DNA from: Gammaproteobacteria bacterium RIFCSPLOWO2_02_FULL_56_15
GTDB taxonomy: Bacteria; Pseudomonadota; Gammaproteobacteria; Eutrophobiales; Eutrophobiaceae
Reading direction: 5' to 3'
Length of the DNA: 10,748 bases
Assembly (NCBI GenBank): GCA_001801825.1
Contig: MGYR01000216.1
Coordinates: forward strand, 1-10,748
The position numbers were made by a program, and so were the translations under genes. Below the pieces are notes generated by a model. It did no database searches and was not told the DNA's origin. It saw only the letters and a list, made by a program, of their open reading frames with translations. Positions 7,277-10,748 of the stretch are shown here, in pieces (positions within the stretch are counted from its first letter, which is position 1; each line of letters starts with the position of its first letter).

Positions 7277-8107
7277 TTGAACCTTCATAACTCCTCCGGT
7301 CTGACTCCGGTTGCCGTAAGCGCTGGACGGGGTGGCGCTTGGCTGACTGAAGCATGCGGCATATGGATAAAACACTGGTTGCCCTGGACGGTCGTCACTC
7401 TGGCCCTGATCGGTTATAGCTTAGTTATCAATCTGATCCCCTTCGGCGGGATGATGAGCAGCCTTTTGCTTCCTGCAATAGTCGCCGGTCTGATGCTGGT
7501 ATGTCGTGACACCGAGTCTGGAGATCAGGATTTTGCAGGGGCCTTTGGTAGGGGATTCAGGCAGCGACTCACGCAGTCCCTCCTGCTGGGGGCCGCCTAT
7601 CTTGGTGGTATCGCTGTGATTCTGATCCTCCTGGTAATACTGTTTATAAGTGCATTGGGCGGTTTCGGAATAATCATGGAGTTGATGTCCGGTGATCCGG
7701 GACTGCTGACACCAGCGCTTGTTATGCAACTCCTACTGGCATTGCTGGTGGCTTTATTGTTATACCTGCCACTGTTGATGGCATTCTGGTTTGCCCCGGC
7801 CCTGGTTGCCCTGGGAAATCAAGAGGCTATACCTGCCATGGTTGCCAGTTTCCGTGCCTGTCTTATTAATTTCATACCATTTCTTGTTTATGGTTTGATT
7901 GGACTGGTCCTTACCCTCTTGGCGACCCTGCCGTTGGTACCGGTCTGGTTGATTCTGCTGGTACGGGGCTGGTGGTCGATGCGTGTACTGTACTGGTCGA
8001 TTCTGATCCTCATGCTGGTTCTGATCCCCGTAATGATCATCAGTGTTTACACAGCGTATCGAGATATCTTTGAGCGACAACCCGGCAATGCCAATCAGGT
8101 GGAATAA
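7277..8107 (+). CDS. BPSS1780-family integral membrane protein
   Basis: A 276-residue polytopic membrane protein with about six hydrophobic segments (roughly 35-54, 58-76, 102-128, 147-172, 190-222, 238-262). The N-terminal SAGRGGAWLTEA segment before the first membrane helix, the IxPFGG turn and the C-terminal YRDIF resemble the uncharacterised BPSS1780 family (COG5473-like). No catalytic motif is visible and the function is unknown. Start choice is uncertain. I prefer the TTG at 7277 because GGAG (7264-7267) lies 9 nt upstream and the family begins shortly before AGRG. An open frame continues to an ATG at 6989, but that extension lies opposite the hemerythrin gene and looks non-coding. Its end lies 16 bp before the chosen msrA start. 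Confidence 0.75.
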   Translation: MNLHNSSGLTPVAVSAGRGGAWLTEACGIWIKHWLPWTVVTLALIGYSLVINLIPFGGMMSSLLLPAIVAGLMLVCRDTESGDQDFAGAFGRGFRQRLTQSLLLGAAYLGGIAVILILLVILFISALGGFGIIMELMSGDPGLLTPALVMQLLLALLVALLLYLPLLMAFWFAPALVALGNQEAIPAMVASFRACLINFIPFLVYGLIGLVLTLLATLPLVPVWLILLVRGWWSMRVLYWSILILMLVLIPVMIISVYTAYRDIFERQPGNANQVE

Positions 8108-8123
8108 ACACGAATTTTTGGAC

Positions 8124-8747
8124 ATGAAAAAAACTTCCATGCCGACGGCTGACGAGTTATTACCGGGGCGCACTTCACCCATACCGACCGCGGAGGTTCA
8201 TTTTGTAAATCGGAATGTTCTTAAACCACCATTTCCGAAAGCAACCAGAAATGCCATGTTTGGTATGGGCTGTTTCTGGGGGGCGGAGAAAAGATTCTGG
8301 CTGCTTCCCGGTGTGTATGTAACGGCTGTCGGTTACGCCGGGGGAGGTACACCCAATCCGACTTATGAAGAGGTCTGTACAGGTCGTACCGGTCATAATG
8401 AGGTAGTGCTGGTGGTCTATGAGGAAGAGTGGGTCAGTTATCAAGATCTCCTCAAACTGTTCTGGGAATCCCACGATCCAACTCAGGGCATGCGTCAAGG
8501 AAACGATATTGGTACTCAGTATCGATCAGGCATATATACCTATACCGATGAGCAGCATTACCTGGCAACAGCGAGCAGATCGGTTTATGCGAAGGCGTTG
8601 ACTGAGGCGCATTTCTCTCCGGTGACTACCGAAATCCTGCCTGCCCCAGGATTCTATTATGCCGAGGAATACCATCAGCAGTACTTAGCCAGAAATCCAG
8701 CTGGTTATTGCGGAATCGGTGGTACCGGTATCCGGTACAGGATCTGA
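8124..8747 (+). CDS. msrA: peptide-methionine (S)-S-oxide reductase MsrA
   Basis: MsrA reduces methionine-S-sulfoxide in proteins or free, protecting against oxidants, with recycling by thioredoxin. The 207-residue protein has the catalytic GCFWG (C50) in AMFGMGCFWGAEKRFW, the PNPTYEEVCTGRTGHNE segment, HDPTQGMRQGNDIGTQYRS, FYYAEEYHQQYL, and the C-terminal GYCGIGG with the resolving cysteine (C196). It is the long E. coli-type form, with an N-terminal extension ending in ADELLPGRTSPIP. The ATG at 8124 matches the E. coli N-terminus best but has only a poor Shine-Dalgarno. An in-frame ATG at 8088 would overlap the preceding gene by 20 bp, so translation may be coupled to it. It converges on the PilZ-like gene with an 11-bp gap. 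Confidence 0.95.
   Translation: MKKTSMPTADELLPGRTSPIPTAEVHFVNRNVLKPPFPKATRNAMFGMGCFWGAEKRFWLLPGVYVTAVGYAGGGTPNPTYEEVCTGRTGHNEVVLVVYEEEWVSYQDLLKLFWESHDPTQGMRQGNDIGTQYRSGIYTYTDEQHYLATASRSVYAKALTEAHFSPVTTEILPAPGFYYAEEYHQQYLARNPAGYCGIGGTGIRYRI
8722..8738 (+). other. perfect GC-rich inverted repeat at the 3' end of msrA
   Basis: GTACCGG-TAT-CCGGTAC, a 7-bp stem with a 3-nt loop, lies just before the msrA stop (8745-8747). Because the convergent PilZ-like gene ends at 8759, it might reduce read-through in both directions. No U-run follows, so it is not a canonical terminator. It resembles the hairpin after rpsR (both CCGG arms around TAT), possibly by chance. Confidence 0.4.
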
Positions 8748-8758
8748 GATGGGTTGCT

Positions 8759-9277
8759 CTACAGTGATGGAACCTTTGCTGCGTACTGTGCGATCCATTC
8801 CCGGGTAAGGAGATCCCGATTAATCGTATAAGGCCCATCCGTAAATTTCTTCTGATGCAGATAAGCCTCGATATGACAGATTTGTTCCACAATCCGGAGA
8901 CGGCTTGTCGCCTCCGGGTGAGTCAAACAAAGTCCGATTTCAAAATAATCAATCTGGTGTCTGACCAGAACCACCCGGCCGACGAAGCATTCATTAGCAT
9001 CACCTAAGGGGATGGTGATCTCGATAGCTTGGCCCGGTTTGATGAATATATCAGTCTTAAACAACAACCCCAGCCTGGAGTTACCCGATGCTGGACTTTC
9101 TGCCTTTAGCTTACTAAAGCTTATTGGCTGGATCTCTATAGGGAAACCGGAAGGATGGTTGATAAACCCCGTCTGTTCATCCAGCACGGGTCGCAGAGAT
9201 TGCAGGCCGATCCCAGTGGGAAGCCGGGTGCCTTGACTGCTATACTTTTGTAGTCTGTTAACCTTATGATTAAACAA
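8759..9277 (-). CDS. PilZ-like domain protein with degenerate c-di-GMP motif
   Basis: A 172-residue protein whose central part (about 45-118) reads as a PilZ beta-barrel: SRLGLLFKT, then IKPGQAIEITIPL, then FVGRVVLVRHQIDYFEIGLCL. PilZ domains usually bind cyclic di-GMP through RxxxR and [D/N]xSxxG. Here the first site reads HPSGF (41-45), without arginines, and the second GNSRLG (65-70) keeps only the Ser and Gly. Ligand binding is therefore doubtful. The C-terminal region with RIVEQICHIEAYL and LLTREWIAQYAAKVPSL matches a tail I associate with a gammaproteobacterial PilZ subfamily. There is no ATG; TTG at 9277 is chosen because AGGT lies 9 nt upstream on the minus strand. Later GTG/CTG starts are possible but would cut close to the domain. 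Confidence 0.7.
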   Translation of the reverse strand: MFNHKVNRLQKYSSQGTRLPTGIGLQSLRPVLDEQTGFINHPSGFPIEIQPISFSKLKAESPASGNSRLGLLFKTDIFIKPGQAIEITIPLGDANECFVGRVVLVRHQIDYFEIGLCLTHPEATSRLRIVEQICHIEAYLHQKKFTDGPYTINRDLLTREWIAQYAAKVPSL

Positions 9278-9282
9278 AGCTT

Positions 9283-9298
9283 TACTACCTGAGTAGTA
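9283..9298 (-). promoter_or_regulatory. hairpin embedding the Shine-Dalgarno of the PilZ-like gene
   Basis: The inverted repeat TACTAC-CTGA-GTAGTA (plus-strand reading) lies 6-21 nt ahead of the TTG start. In the minus-strand mRNA, the AGGT used as ribosome-binding site falls across loop and stem, so folding could limit translation. The stem is short (6 bp, mostly A-U), so any effect would be modest or temperature-dependent. That is inference. Confidence 0.35.
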
Positions 9299-9316
9299 TA
9301 AATATATAGTTGATAT

Positions 9317-9345
9317 ATAGTAGGCTATTGCATAATTTAAATCAA
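9317..9345 (-). promoter_or_regulatory. candidate promoter for the PilZ-like gene
   Basis: On the minus strand, TTGATT (complement of 9340-9345) and TACTAT (complement of 9317-9322) lie 17 bp apart, each matching 4 of 6 consensus positions. The predicted start near 9310 gives a leader of about 33 nt that contains the hairpin described at 9283-9298. In such AT-rich DNA chance matches are common. Confidence 0.3.
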
Positions 9346-9438
9346 TAAAAATACCTTATAAATCTAAGAATTATAGATATCTTATGAGAATATAATTTAG
9401 AAATACACGGTAACTAACATTTAACTGGCTGTTTTATA

Positions 9439-9576
9439 ATGTATATTATTGAATTCATCAACTCTAAAAGAGAGATTCTCCTGCCTTGTTTGTTGCTAGT
9501 CGCTGCATTGCATGGGGTGTGTATCTTCATGTATCGGGGGAGAAGACCCTTCACAGAGCTTGGAACGCATGTATAA
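9439..9576 (+). CDS. possible small single-span membrane protein (45 aa), doubtful
   Basis: An open frame starting at ATG 9439 encodes 45 residues: a short polar N-terminus (MYIIEFINSKRE), a hydrophobic stretch ILLPCLLLVAALHGVCIFMY (13-32) long enough to span a membrane, and a basic tail beginning RGRRPFTELG. The shape is that of a small membrane peptide or type I toxin-like protein. However, no Shine-Dalgarno precedes the ATG, which itself overlaps a TATAAT, and a likely promoter for the next gene lies inside its 3' part. I do not recognise a family. It may be a chance frame. Confidence 0.2.
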   Translation: MYIIEFINSKREILLPCLLLVAALHGVCIFMYRGRRPFTELGTHV

Positions 9577-9577
9577 A
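9550..9577 (+). promoter_or_regulatory. candidate promoter for the YiiX-like hydrolase gene
   Basis: TTCACA (9550-9555, one mismatch to TTGACA) and TATAAA (9572-9577, one mismatch to TATAAT) are spaced 16 bp apart. The predicted start near 9584 leaves a leader of about 85 nt that contains the short open frame at 9599-9664. An isolated consensus TATAAT at 9435-9440 lacks a -35 partner. Confidence 0.4.
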
Positions 9578-9596
9578 TAATAAAGAGGTTATTTAT
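9573..9596. other. AT-only inverted repeat
   Basis: ATAAATAA (9573-9580) and TTATTTAT (9589-9596) are perfect inverted arms around TAAAGAGG, which includes a Shine-Dalgarno-like AGAGG. It overlaps the candidate -10 at 9572-9577. An eight-pair A-T stem is weak as RNA; it might be a protein site or chance in AT-rich DNA. Confidence 0.3.
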
Positions 9597-9598
9597 TA

Positions 9599-9664
9599 AT
9601 GGGGTACACAAAAGATACTTGGGCTAGATGGGTACCCTTCCCGCAAACTCTGAAAATGGGATAA
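9599..9664 (+). CDS. possible 21-residue leader peptide upstream of the hydrolase, doubtful
   Basis: ATG 9599 is preceded by AGAGG (9584-9588, gap 10) and opens a 21-codon frame beginning MGYTKDTWARW, ending at TAA 9662-9664, only 3 nt before the ATG of the YiiX-like gene and in the same frame. It could be a leader peptide coupled to the hydrolase, or an in-frame 5' extension cut off by a stop. It has two Trp codons but no run of one amino acid, so classic attenuation is not indicated. Confidence 0.2.
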   Translation: MGYTKDTWARWVPFPQTLKMG

Positions 9665-9667
9665 CAG

Positions 9668-10537
9668 ATGGATTTCAAGGGGTATCTCAAAGACGTGCTG
9701 GCTGCATTCCTGAATCAGGAAAAACCAGGCCCTCTCGGGAGTCCACCCATGACGGATTTCAGCCGACTGTGCGAGGAAGTACGAAGAGCAGACATCATTC
9801 TGGTCGAGGGCAGGTCCAGGGTCAGTGAAGTCATCAAAATTATCACCAACAGTCCTTGGACACATGCGACTATCTATATCGGCAGGATGGACGAGATTCG
9901 CGATGGAAGCCTCCAGAATAGGGTTGCAGAACATTACGCCGGTGACCTCCATGAACAATTGATCATCGAGGCGGTGTTGGGACAGGGGACGATCGTGGTT
10001 CCATTACGCAAATATGCCGGAAAGCACCTCCGGATCTGCCGACCACGCAGCCTTTCACGTACCGATCGTGAGCAGGTGATTGCCTATGCGATCAGTCAAC
10101 TCGGATATGATTACGATATGCGCCAAATGCTGGATCTGGCGCGTTTCATGTTACCGTATTCGATTATACCCAGACGCTGGCGCTCAACATTGTTTGAGCA
10201 TAATCCCGGGAATCATACTAAGAACGTCTGTTCATCCATGCTGGCCGCGGCCTTTGACTCCGTCAAGTATCCCATTCTACCTATCGCCAGGATGATGCAG
10301 GACGGTAGCGTGCAACTGCTGCGCCGTAATGTTAAATTGAACACCCCCAAGGATTTTGACTATTCGCCATATTTCGACATAATCAAACACCCCTTTTTCA
10401 ATTTCGATGAGATTGCTGCTTACCGGTCTCTACCCTGGGATATTCAAGGCGCGTTCTGCAATGTGGAAGGGGATTGTTTTATTCCGGTGCAGGCAAAGGG
10501 GCAGGGTGGGCAGAACGGGGAATCATCTGATCTGTAG
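9668..10537 (+). CDS. YiiX/YebB-like permuted papain-fold cysteine hydrolase
   Basis: A 289-residue protein of the circularly permuted NlpC/P60 (papain-like, peptidase C92 / PF05708-type) group. In this order the catalytic histidine comes first, in SPWTHATIYIG (H66), then a conserved glutamate in IIEAVLGQGTIVVPL (E101), and the nucleophile late, in KNVCSSMLAAAF (C188). Further signatures I associate with this subfamily are YDYDMRQMLDLARFMLPY, PRRWR and the end PKDFDYSPYFDIIK with a final SLPWD. Substrates of this group are unsettled; amide or thioester bonds of lipids or peptides have been proposed. No signal peptide or lipobox is visible, so it is probably cytoplasmic. ATG 9668 has GGGA (9658-9661) 6 nt upstream; ATG 9749 would remove 27 residues ahead of the domain. 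Confidence 0.83.
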   Translation: MDFKGYLKDVLAAFLNQEKPGPLGSPPMTDFSRLCEEVRRADIILVEGRSRVSEVIKIITNSPWTHATIYIGRMDEIRDGSLQNRVAEHYAGDLHEQLIIEAVLGQGTIVVPLRKYAGKHLRICRPRSLSRTDREQVIAYAISQLGYDYDMRQMLDLARFMLPYSIIPRRWRSTLFEHNPGNHTKNVCSSMLAAAFDSVKYPILPIARMMQDGSVQLLRRNVKLNTPKDFDYSPYFDIIKHPFFNFDEIAAYRSLPWDIQGAFCNVEGDCFIPVQAKGQGGQNGESSDL

Positions 10538-10571
10538 CACCAGAACGAGCCATGAATAGCAACTTACTAGG

Positions 10572-10600
10572 ATACCTGATAAACCCGCGTCTTCAGGTAT
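10572..10600 (+). terminator. possible weak terminator hairpin after the hydrolase gene
   Basis: ATACCTGA (10572-10579) pairs with TCAGGTAT (10593-10600), an 8-bp stem with a 13-nt loop, 34 nt after the hydrolase stop. It is followed by AATCTTCTTC, only moderately U-rich. The right arm also overlaps a TATAAT (10598-10603) with no good -35. The remaining stretch to 10663 shows no gene; an 8-bp palindrome GTGATCAC lies at 10616-10623. Confidence 0.3.
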
Positions 10601-10663
10601 AATCTTCTTCGGTTCTGTGATCACTGGGTAGGTAGTTACTGAACTGATTCATATCCTTTCAAT

Positions 10664-10748
10664 ATAATTACTACAGGAATATCTGAGTACAACATCTTAT
10701 GAAAATAATTACTACAGGAATATCTGAGTACAACATCTTATGAAAATA
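10664..10748. repeat. 41-bp exact tandem repeat, array continuing past the window
   Basis: Two identical 41-bp units (10664-10704 and 10705-10745) are followed by the first 3 bases of a third at the window edge. The unit begins ATAATTACTACAGG and ends CATCTTATGAAA. There are no spacers, so it is not a CRISPR array. The period is not a multiple of three, so it does not encode a periodic protein in one frame. Inside each unit TACTaCAG and CTGAGTA are inverted arms with one bulged A around GAATAT, so each copy can form a small hairpin. A degenerate partial match to the unit's end (CATATCCTTTCAATATAATTA) overlaps the start of the first copy at 10650-10670. Total copy number is unknown from this window. 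Confidence 0.9.

Larger units (their letters stand above)
9278..9667. other. gene-poor, AT-rich intergenic region
   Basis: About 390 bp between the divergent PilZ-like and YiiX-like genes. Positions 9301-9420 are about 80% A+T, against roughly 50% in the neighbouring genes. It holds candidate promoters in both directions, two hairpins, a direct repeat ATATATAGT (9302-9310 and 9313-9321, 11 bp apart), and two very short open frames, none certain. I see no tRNA or recognisable insertion sequence. Confidence 0.75.

Noticed and set aside
9414..9611. Minus-strand 65-codon frame in the AT-rich gap
   Set aside because: It has no ribosome-binding site or recognisable motif, and overlaps the candidate promoter of the hydrolase gene.
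10552..10602. 16-residue frame after the hydrolase gene
   Set aside because: It is too short, has a poorly spaced ribosome-binding site, and its end coincides with the hairpin at 10572-10600.
10664..10748. CRISPR array
   Set aside because: The 41-bp units are directly adjacent with no spacers, and no cas-like gene is in the window.

Overview
The window is a chromosomal segment of a non-enteric gammaproteobacterium. Evidence: the S6, S18, L9, MsrA and RlmB products resemble the E. coli proteins closely, and the order rpsF-rpsR-DUF2232-rplI-dnaB-alr is the Pseudomonas-type arrangement, without the priB of enterics. Base composition is roughly balanced. The later genes (radA directly after alr, a BPSS1780-type membrane protein, a PilZ protein, a YiiX-like hydrolase) would suit a Chromatiales-like or other environmental lineage, but that is a weak inference.

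Region 1 (1-6485) is a dense plus-strand block of core genes. The 3' end of rlmB (23S rRNA 2'-O-methyltransferase) is followed by a good sigma70-type promoter and a GC-rich leader hairpin that could be an S6:S18 autoregulatory site. Next come rpsF, rpsR, a DUF2232 membrane protein, rplI, dnaB, alr and radA. alr overlaps dnaB by 4 bp and radA overlaps alr by 14 bp, which suggests translational coupling. The block joins ribosome assembly, the replicative helicase, D-alanine supply for peptidoglycan and recombination processing.

Region 2 (6529-8747) holds a minus-strand hemerythrin-like di-iron protein convergent with radA. It is divergent from a plus-strand pair: a BPSS1780-family polytopic membrane protein and msrA (methionine sulfoxide reductase). 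The shared intergenic region carries a minus-strand promoter overlapped by a 20-bp imperfect palindrome. An oxygen/NO/iron-binding protein near a methionine-repair enzyme is compatible with a stress theme, but this is only inferred.

Region 3 (8759-10748) is accessory in character. A minus-strand PilZ-like gene lacks the canonical c-di-GMP arginines and starts with TTG just behind a hairpin that embeds its Shine-Dalgarno. It is followed by about 390 bp without a confident gene, of which 9301-9420 is about 80% A+T. Then comes a plus-strand permuted papain-like (YiiX/YebB-type) cysteine hydrolase. The window ends in an exact 41-bp tandem repeat (two full copies and the start of a third) that runs off the edge.

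No complete new multigene system is evident. The least explained parts are the 41-bp array, the AT-rich gap, the degenerate PilZ protein and the divergent hemerythrin/BPSS1780 control region.
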